Positions 45,464-54,568 of a stretch of 64,000 nt of DNA are shown in pieces. Origin of the DNA: Anthoceros angustus. Its lineage: Eukaryota; Streptophyta; Anthocerotopsida; Anthocerotales; Anthocerotaceae. The notes under the pieces were generated by a model. That model was not told where the DNA came from. It saw only the letters and a list, made by a program, of their open reading frames with translations, and did not search any database. Numbering within the stretch: the stretch's first letter is position 1; the number at the start of each line of letters is the position of its first letter. The DNA lies in the NCBI GenBank assembly GCA_010909165.1, contig VJWM01000107.1, positions 1 to 64,000 on the forward strand. Reading direction: 5' to 3'. Position numbers and translations under genes: made by a program.

Positions 45464-48160
45464 CAGCATGGCCACAAAGGATGTGGTGACATGGACCCCT
45501 GATAGCTGGGTATGCACAGCAAGGACTCGGACATGAGGCACTTGTTCTGTATGGACAAATGGAGCAGGAGGGCCTGATTTTGGCTAACCATGTTACTTTT
45601 GCTTGCCTTCTGAAGGCCTGTGCAAGCACTGGTGCCTTACAGAAGGGCAGGCAGCTGCACTCACAGATTGTTGAAGAGGACTGCTGGATGACGTAATGTT
45701 GGGCAACTGCCTGGTGGACATGTATGCAAAATGTGGTGAACTGGAAGATGCACGCCAGGTTTTGACAGCATGGCCACAAAGGATGTGGTGAGTTGGAATG
45801 CCCTGATTGCTGGGTATGCACAGCAAGGACTCGGCCAAGAGGCGCTTGTATTGTATGGACAAATAGAGGAGGCGGGTCTTATTGTGGCTGACGATGTTAC
45901 TTTTGCTTGCCTTCTGAAGGCCTGTGGAACCACTGGTGCCTTACAGAAGGGCAGGCAGCTGCACTCACAGATTGTCAAAAGAGCACTGCTGGATAATGTT
46001 GTGTTGGGCAACTGCCTGGTGGACATGTATGCAAAATGTGGTGAACTGCACGATGCACGCGAGGTTTTTGACAGCTTGGCCTCAAAGGACGTGGTGACAT
46101 GGACGGCGCTGATTGCTGGGTATGCACAGCAAGAGCTTGGCGAAGAGGCGCTTGTTCTGTATGGAAAAATGGAGCAAGAAGGGCTCCTTTTGGCTAACCA
46201 TGTTACTTTTGCTTGCCTTCTGAAGGCCTGTGCAAGCACTGGTGCCTTACAGAAGGGCAGGCAGCTGCACTCACAGATTGTGGGAAGAGGACTGCTGGAT
46301 AACGTAGTGTTGGGCACCTGCCTGGTGGACATGTATGCAAAATGTGGTGAACTGGAAGATGCACGCCAGGTTTTGACAGCATGAACACAAAGGATGTGGT
46401 GACATGGAATGCCCTGATATCTGGGTATGGTACTTGTGATGATGGTCAGAGGCACTAGCTTGTTTTGAGGAGATGTTAGTTGCCGGTATTCAGCCTGATG
46501 GTGCTACTTTTACTTGCCTTCTAGTAGCATGCAGTCATGAGGACTGGTCCTGAGGGTCGCAAGCACTTTGATTCCATGGCTGAACAGCATGGCATCAAAC
46601 CTACTATTGAGCATTACTGCATGATTGATCTTCTTGGGCGTGCAGGCCATTTAGATGAGGCAGAAGATGCTATTATCATGTGAGGCCAAAGTAATGTTGT
46701 GGGCTTGACGTCTTTGTTGAATGCCTGCAAAAGTCACGGGATATAGAGAGGGCGATGTGGTGTTTTGAAAGCATTGTTAGGCTGGACCCCAGGATGCGTG
46801 CATATGTGCTCATGGCCAATGCCTACGCAGATGCAGGTAGGTGGACCGATGTAGACAGGATTGAAACACAGAGAATGGTAGCAGGAGCTAACAAGAAACC
46901 TGCAGTGGCGACCATTGAGGTGAATAAGCAGGTACATAGATTTCTGGTGGGAGAAAGAGGACTGCTGGATAATGTTGTGTTGGGCAACTGCCTGGTGGAC
47001 ATGTATGCAAAATGTGGTGAACTGGAAGATGCACGCCAGGTTTTGACAGCTTGGCCACAAAGGATGTGGTGTTGAAGCCTGTGTGAGAAGGAAAAGGAAG
47101 ATGCACGCCAGGTTTTGACAGCATGGCCACAAAGGATGTGGTGACATGGAATGCCCTGATATCTGGGTATGCAAAATGTGGTGACATGGACCGCCCTGAT
47201 TGCTGGGTATGCAAAATGTGGTGAACTGAAGATGCACGCCAGGTTTTTGACAGCATGGCCACAAAGGATGTGGTGACATGGAATGCCCTGATAGCTGGGT
47301 ATGCACAGCAAGGACTCGGACATGAGGCACTTGTTCTGTATGGACAAATGGAGCAGGAGGGGCTGATTTTGGCTAACCATGTTACTTTTGCTTGCCTTCT
47401 GAAGGCCTGTGGAAGCACTGGTGCCTTACAGAAGGGCAGGCAGCTGCACTCACTGATTGTTGAAAGAGGACTGCTGGATGACGTAATGTTGGGCAACTGC
47501 CTGGTGGACATGTATGCAAAATGTGGTGAACTGGAAGATGCACGCCAGGTTTTCAACAGCTTGGCCTCAAAGGATGTGGTGAGTTGGAATGCCCTGATTG
47601 CTGGGTATGCACAGCAAGGACTCGGCCAAGAGGCGCTTGTATTGTATGGACAAATGGAGCAGGAGGGCCTGATTTTGGCTAACCATGTTACTTTTGCTTG
47701 CCTTCTGAAGGCCTGGTGCCTTACAGAAGGGCAGGCAGCTGCACTCACAGATTGTCAAAGAGGACTGCTGGATAATGTTGTGTTGGGCAACTGCCTGGTG
47801 GACATGTATGCAAAATGTGGTGAACTGGAAGATGCACGCCAGGTTTTGACAGCTTGGCCACAAAGGATGTGGTGACATGGAATGCCCTGATTGCTGGGTA
47901 TGCACAGCAAGGACTCCAAGAGGCGCTTGTTCTGTATGGACAAATGGAGCAGGAGGGCCTTTGGCTGACCATGTTACTTTTGCTTGCCTTCTGAAGGCCT
48001 GTGCAAGCACTGGTGCCTTACAGAAGGGCAGGCAGCTGCACTCACAGATTGTCAAAGAGGACTGCTGGATGACGTGTTGGGCACCTGCCTGGTGGACATG
48101 TATGCAAAATGTGGTGAACTGGAAGATGCACGCCAGGTTTTTGACAGCATGAACACAAAG
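45330..48160 (+). repeat. Array of near-identical PPR modules (about 300 bp each)
   Basis: One module encodes GLLDxVxLGxCLVDMYAKCG, ELEDARQVFDSLASKDVV, WNALIAGYAQQGLGQEALVL and VTFACLLKACxSTGALQKGR, i.e. about 100 residues (P, L and S repeats). The landmark TTTTGCTTGCCTTCTGAAGG recurs at about 45597, 45901, 46207, 47389, 47693 and 47979. Open stretches are 45770-46384 and 47255-47875. Breaks repeatedly fall at the same place: GGTTTTGACAGC (T4) instead of GGTTTTTGACAGC (T5). Identity between modules is far higher than normal between repeats of one PPR protein, so they were amplified recently. Confidence 0.85.
46385..46975 (+). pseudogene. Degenerate internal copy of the PPR gene's E region
   Basis: Corresponds to 48150-48745 of the intact 3' part (GMNTKDVVTWNALISGYGT through VNKQVHRFLVGER). 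It has several frameshifts and small losses (for example TGAGGACTGGTCCTGAGGG against TGAAGGACTAGTCCTCGAGG). At GGGAGAAAGAGGACTGC it runs into another PPR module instead of the DYW domain. The arrangement suggests unequal exchange between modules and the 3' part. Confidence 0.6.
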
Positions 48161-49078
48161 AATGTGGTGACATGGAATTCCCTGATATCTGGGTATGGTA
48201 CTTGTGATGATGGTCAGGAAGCGCTAGCTTGTTTTGAGGAGATGATAGTTGCCGGTATTCAGCCTGATGGTGCTACTTTTACTTGCCTTCTAGCAGCATG
48301 CAGTCATGAAGGACTAGTCCTCGAGGGTCGCAAGCTCTTCGATTCCATGGCTGAACGGCATGGGATCAAGCCTACTATCGAGCATTACGCATGCATGATT
48401 GATCTTCTTGGGCGTGCGGGTCTTTTAGATGAGGCAGAGAAGATGCTATTATCATGTGAGGGCCAAAGTAATGTTGTGTGCTTGACGTCTTTGTTGAATG
48501 TCTGCAAAAGTCACGGGAATATAGAGAGGGCGATGTGGTGTTTTGAAAGTATTGTTAGGCTGGACCCCCAGGATGCGTCGGCATATGTGCTCATGGCAAA
48601 CGCCTACGCAGATGCAGGTAGGTGGACCGATGTAGACAGGATTGAAACCCAGAGAATGGTAGCAGGAGCTAAAAAGAAACCTGCAGTGGCAACCATTGAG
48701 GTGAATAAGCAGGTGCATAGATTTCTCGTAGGAGAACGGAGAGAGGATATTGCGCTCAAGGCAGAGAGCACGAATGCACGTCTGAAGCAGGAAGGAGGCC
48801 ACATACCTCACACAAAGTTGGTGTTGAAGCCTGTGTGTGAGAAGGAAAAGGAAGATGCGCTTTGTGGGCATGCTGAGAAACTAGCCCTGGCGTTTGGTCT
48901 CTTGAACACTGCAAGTGGAACACCTCTGGTTGTAACGAAGAATCTACGCATGTGCAGTGACTGCCACAGTTCCACGGAGATCATGTCCAGGCTCGAACAT
49001 AGAGACATTGTTGTAAGGGATGGGTACCGTGTGCATAGATTCGCAGCTGGTTGTTGCAGTTGTAAGGGTCGGCACTGA
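47984..49078 (+). CDS. PPR-DYW RNA-editing factor, C-terminal part (DYW:KP-like)
   Basis: Continuous frame through the last PLS repeats (VVTWNSLISGYGTCDDGQEA, GATFTCLLAACSHEGLVLEG), the E1/E2 motifs (NVVCLTSLLNVCKSHGNIER, DPQDASAYVLMANAYADAGR) and a full DYW deaminase domain to the stop. Zinc and catalytic residues are visible: CGHAEKLALAFGL (HxE), CSDCH, and a final H...CSC. Three features differ from canonical DYW: KKKPAVATIEV replaces the PG box, HSE is HAE, and the C-terminus is CSCKGRH instead of CGDYW. These fit the DYW:KP group linked to U-to-C editing in ferns, lycophytes and hornworts (family knowledge, recalled). It probably acts in plastids or mitochondria. The first residues are out of frame with the upstream modules. 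Confidence 0.8.
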   Translation: MPSEGLCKHWCLTEGQAAALTDCQRGLLDDVLGTCLVDMYAKCGELEDARQVFDSMNTKNVVTWNSLISGYGTCDDGQEALACFEEMIVAGIQPDGATFTCLLAACSHEGLVLEGRKLFDSMAERHGIKPTIEHYACMIDLLGRAGLLDEAEKMLLSCEGQSNVVCLTSLLNVCKSHGNIERAMWCFESIVRLDPQDASAYVLMANAYADAGRWTDVDRIETQRMVAGAKKKPAVATIEVNKQVHRFLVGERREDIALKAESTNARLKQEGGHIPHTKLVLKPVCEKEKEDALCGHAEKLALAFGLLNTASGTPLVVTKNLRMCSDCHSSTEIMSRLEHRDIVVRDGYRVHRFAAGCCSCKGRH

Positions 49079-49362
49079 GAGAATTATGAAGAACTAGAGA
49101 GACGCTAATGGTCACTACAAAGTATGTAAATGTGGGGCGCTCTTCCCGACGCACACCTACAACCTGCAGCTTTAGGTCTCCTGGCGCCATCTTCAGTTGC
49201 GGTTCGCCCCATCATTCATGTATGTATGCCGGCCCTCTCGGTTATCCGTCTACGGGCATAATAAGGAGACCGGAGCCGGCGGGCAGGCGGTTCGTTGTAC
49301 GGTATTCCTTTGAATTACGGAACTGGCCAATGATGCGTATTCGTCGTGCTCTTCCCGCCTTA
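49079..49362. other. Intergenic between PPR-DYW and SINE copy 2
   Basis: No gene; the 3' flank of the PPR locus. Confidence 0.5.
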
Positions 49363-49480
49363 TAGCTTAGGGGATAAGACATGAACTGCCATCTAACCAT
49401 GTAGCGGACGCCGGGTTCGAATCCCGCAGCAGGATTCGATTAATAATGAAGGAGATTTGCCTGCCAGTAAAATCTTGAAC
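49363..49480 (+). repeat. tRNA-derived SINE-like element (copy 2)
   Basis: A-box-like TAGCTTAGGGGATAAGAC at 49363 and B-box GGTTCGAATCC at 49414-49424. After the B box comes GCAGGATTCGATTAATAATG and GGAGATTTGCCTGCC, collinear with copy 1 (42889-42756, minus strand). Spacing between the boxes differs by about 17 bp. The T-stem has a mismatch and there is no matching acceptor stem, so a functional tRNA is unlikely. Confidence 0.6.
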
Positions 49481-49483
49481 CTT

Positions 49484-50883
49484 TCAACGACAGTAATCAG
49501 GGAGGCTTGAGGGGCTTGAGGATGGCTGGTCCTCGCTGCCGAAAGCTTCCGGTTCGAACAGTCTTGCTGAAGCGTCGCTGTAGGGGGACCCGATGCTTAC
49601 TTCAGGCCCTTCATCCTCGCCAACGTCGGCCGTGTAGCGCGGGGCAGACTCGTGGACGCTCAGGAAAAGGAGGATGCAGGCTGTGAGGGATATGCCGAGA
49701 GCAGTTAGCGTGCCCTTCAACCTATTCAGAACTGGCTTGACCTGATGCAGTCCACGACGGGTGCGTGAGAGATTTGATGAGAACAACTCCACTCCGAAGC
49801 TGTTGTTGGGCCAATAGCAGCCAAGCTACTCACCTCGTGGACTCCAAGAAGCCGATCACGAGTCATGACTTCCCTAGGTTTCGCCCAGACCTGCACGACA
49901 TGCCGCATGTTAGACAGAAGGAAACCACAAGAAGTTGCTTCACAAAATCGAGCTCAAGCTGGCATACCTCTCCATCGTACCATCCACTCTCCTCATCTGC
50001 AGCACAAGCGAAGCGTAGAGCCGGAATTGGAGGTAAGAACTTCATCTGAAACGTGATCAAGAACTTGGCATGCTATCACAATCTGGTTGGCTACTGTAAC
50101 TCTGATTGTAAGGCATAAACACCAGAGCAGGGTCGGGGACGCAGCCAACCAAGGTGAACTCACTGGTTTCACATTCCAAAGTTAGTCACGCAACCGGGAC
50201 AGAGGCGTACACTCGACAGTGGCGCTGAAGAGACGATTTCCAACATGGGACCAGCCAATGTAGAGCCTGACTGCGACCAAAGTGGCGGCCACAATTCCCG
50301 CACAAATGGCTGCCAGGGCACACTCCCAGGGCTCGTCACCTTGGCTGATGCTAACGGCAGCAATTGGCCATCCCAGCAGCCCCGACACGGCCACACCTAT
50401 GGCAGCCAGCTTCAAGGAAAACGTCTTCACATCCTCTGCGGCCCAGGCGAACATGAATGACTGCAGCAACACCTGATACTCATTCACTGGCTGTTGTTCC
50501 CAAGGAACAGGACACTCCACCCACTGGCTGCCATCTGCGTACAGAGGATCCAAGTTGGGGACTCTGTCCCGTCCTCCCCCTCCGCTTCCATTCCGACCTT
50601 TCCTCGCCCGGGCCTCAATGCACAAGGCACGCCCAACGCTCTTACAAGCAAATTGACGACGACGGACCGACTTCAAGCTCAAGCACCATCCGTATCCCAA
50701 GTTGCCTACCAAATGGCCACCACAATTTCGCAATTCAGACCCCATACTTGCTGTAGGAAGAACATAGCTACTCACTGGAGCCCGCCAAAAAGCCGAATAC
50801 GTGATCTGGGGAATGGAGTTGGAGCAAATGCGCGCTTCTCCAACTGGCAAATTGCTTTGAAGAAGGCTCGAGGTGGCAGCCAT
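49484..50883 (-). CDS. CGLD27: CGLD27 / Ycf36-family plastid membrane protein
   Basis: Spliced minus-strand gene, 338 residues: exons 50883-50211, 49996-49968, 49890-49834 and 49741-49484, all with GT-AG borders and consistent phases. The N-terminus is Ser/Arg-rich (MAATSSLLQSNLPVGEARIC...), a likely plastid transit peptide. The conserved DUF1230 region follows: PVPWEQQPVNEYQVLLQSFM, a membrane segment (LKLAAIGVAVSGLLGWPIAA), a second (LAAICAGIVAATLVAVRLYI), GWSHVGNRLFSATVEYEESG WYDGE across the exon 1-2 joint, VWAKPREVMTRDRLLGVHE, then VKPVLNRLKGTLTALGISL and a tail with YSDASARLFEPEAF. The family is conserved in green plants, diatoms and cyanobacteria. Its biochemical role is not established; the Arabidopsis member responds to iron status, as I recall. 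Confidence 0.85.
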
Positions 50884-51608
50884 GGTGCCCCAAGCGAGGA
50901 AGGCCGGCGAATGCCACCGGCCACAAGATTGGGCCGGAAAGTCTCATATTTAAATCTTAGTTTCGGAAGTCAGGCCTAGGTCATTTGTTATGTATTTTTC
51001 TTCACTTCGTTCCGAAACCCTCCATTCTTCGCCCTCCATCCATGTGTATCGAATAAAGCGGCCCTCCATATCTACCAAAGTGGTGGGAGAAGCTTGGCCA
51101 TGGCCTCCTTCTCCCATCCACCTACGCCGTTCACCAGTCTTCGTAGTCCACATTGTACACTTATGAAAACTATATTGGAAACCTTCATAGAGCTTGTAAT
51201 GCGTCAGGTGTGGACTGAAATTTTCATGACCTGGAACCTATTAAGAGAGCATGCTCGAATTGTGGAGAAAATTTATGGTATTTTTATTGCAGACTCCACA
51301 AACCTAGGAAAGAACTTGAGTAGAGTATGGAAATCGAACAAGATCAATCACACTGGTTTTGGAGATATCTTTGTAAAGATAATCAAGTTTCCAATCTTTA
51401 ATGAGAAATCATATGATGTTTGTGAAGTTAGAGAAGTTATGCTCATTGTGTTAAACTGGTGCAAGAACTTCTCTTTGTGCGTGAAGGGTATCTATCATCC
51501 AGAGTATTGGATGGCGGGGACTTAGGTTTTACATTGATCCATCATTTCACAATATTGGTTTTTCTTAGGTCAAGTCTTATCACAACTTGTTGGCAATTCA
51601 GAGATGCA
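50884..51608. other. Intergenic between CGLD27 and the carrier (divergent)
   Basis: Holds the promoters of the two divergently transcribed genes. CATATTTAAATC at about 50945 (TATTTAAA) is a possible TATA for CGLD27. The rest is AT-rich without a convincing gene. Confidence 0.5.
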
Positions 51609-52514
51609 ATGGGATGGAAAGGATTTGTAGAGGGCGGACTAGCCTCTGTGATTGCGGCTGCAGTAACTCACCCATTAGATTTGATCAAAGTGCGGATGCA
51701 ATTGCAAGGAGAGGCAACATTTGCTGGAGTCGTAGGAGTAGCAACTAGGGCTGCAACTCATGGGCCTCTGGCTGTTGCTTGGAAATTAGTGCAAACAGAA
51801 GGAGTCAAAGCTTTATATTCAGGAGTATCAGCAGCTATGTTGAGGCAGCTTCTTTATTCTTCCACAAGAATGGGATTGTATGACATGATTAAGTTGCAAT
51901 GGTCAGATCCTTCAGATGCTAGTCGAGTGACTCTTCAAAAAAATGTAGCAGCTGGTTTAATTGCTGGAGCAATAGGAGCTACCGTTGGTAATCCTGCAGA
52001 TGTTGCAATGGTTAGAATGCAGGCAGATGGCAGACTTCCGCCTCAACATAGAAGAAATTATAAAGGAGCAGTGGATGCTATTGGAAGCATGATCAAGAAA
52101 GAAGGTGTTGCCTCACTTTGGACAGGTTCAACTCCTACAGTACATAGGGCAATGTTAGTGACAGCATCTCAACTAGCTTCATATGACTATTTCAAGGAGA
52201 AAATAGTTTCTAAAGAGCTCTTAGATGACGGTGTTGGCATGCACATGGCTGCAAGTTTTTTAGCTGGCTTTGTTGCCTCTATTACCACCAATCCTATTGA
52301 TGTGGTTAAGACAAGGTTGATGAACATGAAGGTAGGAAAAGGACAACCTCCACCTTACATAGGGGCATTTGATTGTGCAATCAAAACAATACGGTTGGAA
52401 GGACCTATGGCCTTGTATAAAGGTTTTGTTCCAACTGTTGCTAGACAAGGGCCATTTGCAATGGTTCTATTTGTAAGCTTAGAGCAAATCAGAACCTTGT
52501 TCTCAAAATTTTGA
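51609..52514 (+). CDS. DIC: Mitochondrial dicarboxylate carrier (DIC; formerly plant UCP4-6)
   Basis: 301 residues, one exon. It resembles the plant dicarboxylate carriers of the mitochondrial inner membrane, which exchange malate, oxaloacetate, succinate, phosphate or sulfate across it. Three carrier repeats are visible with the signatures PLDLIKVRMQ (22), PADVAMVRMQ (129) and PIDVVKTRLM (229), each preceded by a small-residue helix. DIC-typical segments include the start MGWKGFVEGGLASVIAA, TRMGLYDMIK (86), GNPADVAMVRMQADGRLP (127), RAMLVTASQLASYD (180) and the end PFAMVLFVSLEQIRTLF. The ATG follows GATGCA; upstream in-frame sequence is not conserved. Arabidopsis DIC genes are also intronless, so the lack of introns is normal. 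The coding sequence is noticeably AT-richer than the hexokinase. Confidence 0.93.
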   Translation: MGWKGFVEGGLASVIAAAVTHPLDLIKVRMQLQGEATFAGVVGVATRAATHGPLAVAWKLVQTEGVKALYSGVSAAMLRQLLYSSTRMGLYDMIKLQWSDPSDASRVTLQKNVAAGLIAGAIGATVGNPADVAMVRMQADGRLPPQHRRNYKGAVDAIGSMIKKEGVASLWTGSTPTVHRAMLVTASQLASYDYFKEKIVSKELLDDGVGMHMAASFLAGFVASITTNPIDVVKTRLMNMKVGKGQPPPYIGAFDCAIKTIRLEGPMALYKGFVPTVARQGPFAMVLFVSLEQIRTLFSKF

Positions 52515-53281
52515 TGTTTAAATAAACTCTTAAAATACCTAAATAAATAGCATGTTGTCATAACTATTTTCTTACCTTTCTACATTTCCCAATACGATAT
52601 TCTAATGCTTTTAATTTTATAGTTTCTTACATGTTCAAATAAATATCTAGTATGAGATACTTTCGCATGGTGGAAAGATGAAAGGCATACAAGTGCAGAC
52701 ACGAAGGTGGGGCTTTATGAAGGGCAATGCATACACCACCACATAATTCTTCCAATTTTGAAAATATTTTCTGTACATAATTTGTAATAGTCCTAACCTA
52801 TTGATGAGATTAGATTATGTTAATGAGATCAAAAAAATCGATCAAAAAATATGTCTAGGTTTTTTTATTTGTTTACCTTAGACTACAAATTTTATCCACA
52901 CGCAAGAATCCTGTGTCCCGGGAACCCATGATGCAATGTCAAGAAAACTTTTTCCACCCTTTCACGACAACATGTTTTAGGTGTTGAGAACCTCTACTTC
53001 GGAACAAGTTGGTCTTCCCTCCACTTTATTAAAAAGAAGAGATGAGAAAACCCATCTACCTCGAACCGAGGAAGGACAACCCACTAAAGGGCCATGAGCC
53101 AGGGGAGCTAGCCCCTACGAATGCCAACCCCGAAGCTACCTACCACCCCGATTATGTCGTGGTCCAAGATAAGGAAAGTCCTACCTGCAATTGGTGCCGA
53201 TGATGCCATGTCTCCCGCACTCATTGCCATCCTATAAATAGCATTGGCCAGCGCCCTTTGCAGGGCGATGGATACTCGTTG
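52515..53281. other. AT-rich intergenic DNA
   Basis: 3' flank of the carrier gene and 5'-less flank of the LINE relic; no gene seen. Confidence 0.5.
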
Positions 53282-54165
53282 TCAAAAGAAAGCCACCACC
53301 GAGGAAAGAAGGAGACCTACCTCGTTCTGATGACTATGGTAGGCTTTAGCACAATCCTCAATGAGCCCAAAAAAACCTTGCCCATAGCCCTGTGAGGCTC
53401 GATGGCAAGGGGGATGAAGGCGTGGCCGTCCTACAAAGGTGTGTACTTGTATACCTTGGCAGTTGTGCATCCATCCGCCACCTGAGCCCGGAGGGTTGAT
53501 GATGACATGCTCACAAATGGAGTTCCGGGTAGGGTCCACTATGACGACATCCCTAATAGAGATTTTCTCCCGCCAGTTCAGAAATAGATGTGGCATGAGC
53601 GACACCTCATTACGTAGGGTATATGGACGCTCTCTGTATGGAAAATAACCGCCCTCCTTAGCCATCGAGAACATGACGTCACGAACGGTGTCATGTGTAG
53701 TAACACGTTGCCCTCCAATTGGACAGTGAGCCAAGTGGGACCTTGAGTCATCGAGGGGCCCTGTGCGAGAGAGAACAGCAGGCTAAACCAAACCAGTGGA
53801 ATCTCTTTGCGATGAAAAAGTGGTACAATTGAGCGCTGGATGCAAGGGTGGCGAGAAAACCGAGCCTACTCCCTTCCCCGAGCAAGAGCGGATGTGGGCA
53901 CAAACAGGTTGGGGAACAGCAGAATCCAGAAGGATTGCCCGCTGCGGCTGCCTGTGCTGCTTCTCGTGAAGAGAGGCATGAAGGCCACGTACCCCTTCCA
54001 CGTAAAACCAGGAAAAGGGAGGCATGACCGCCCTAGCCTCAGAGGAAAGGGAGTCTCTGGCCAACCTAAGGGAAGTGTCATGCCGTGTGATACTAATCTC
54101 TGCACTTGGGTTTAGTGTTTGATTAGCATTAGTTAATCTAATTACTTATCTTTAAATAAGTAATT

Positions 54166-54311
54166 AGTGTTAATTAATCTAAGGTGCTTATGCTAATTAA
54201 GCATTGATTAGTGTTAATTAAACTAATGTGCTTATGCTAATTAAGCATTGATTAGTGTTAATTAATCTAATGTGCTTATGTTAATTAAGCATTGATTAGT
54301 GTTAATTAAAC
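54166..54311. repeat. 44-bp tandem repeat in the solo LTR
   Basis: AGTGTTAATTAAWCTAAKGT units start at 54166, 54210 and 54254, with a partial unit at 54298. AT-rich; they lie in the U3-like part before the TATA box. Confidence 0.9.
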
Positions 54312-54320
54312 ATGGTTAGC

Positions 54321-54467
54321 AATAGCTAAGTGGATAAGCTCAAGTAATATGCTTTGGCATATTCCTTGCATATTATAGTGTATTCTTAGGATACAATAGC
54401 TAAGTGGATAAGCTCAAGTAATATGCTTGGCATATTCCTTGCATATTATAGTGTATTCTTAGGATAT
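54321..54467. repeat. 74-bp tandem repeat, two copies, in the solo LTR
   Basis: Units at 54321-54394 and 54395-54467 begin AATAGCTAAGTGGATAAGCT. The second lacks one T. The start resembles a tRNA A box (TAGCTAAGTGG) but no B box follows. Confidence 0.9.
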
Positions 54468-54538
54468 TTCCTAGATGCCGATGCCAATAGGATATCTTAG
54501 GAATATGCGATGCAGTCTAGTATATAGACCCTTCCATG

Positions 54539-54568
54539 GAGGACAAGCTCGGATCATAGCTTGTCCTC
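54539..54568. repeat. 11-bp inverted repeat downstream of the LTR TATA box
   Basis: GAGGACAAGCT (54539-54549) and AGCTTGTCCTC (54558-54568) around CGGATCAT. It lies about 20-45 bp after the TATA box, so it would form a hairpin at the very 5' end of an LTR transcript. Confidence 0.85.

Noticed and set aside
45661-47748. Long minus-strand frames (up to 286 codons) opposite the PPR array
   Set aside because: Antisense shadows of the repeated PPR modules, repeating the same HILCGHAVK-type peptides.
51094-51525. 143-codon plus-strand frame before the carrier gene
   Set aside because: No similarity to known proteins, AT-rich and of random composition; likely promoter or 5' UTR of the carrier.
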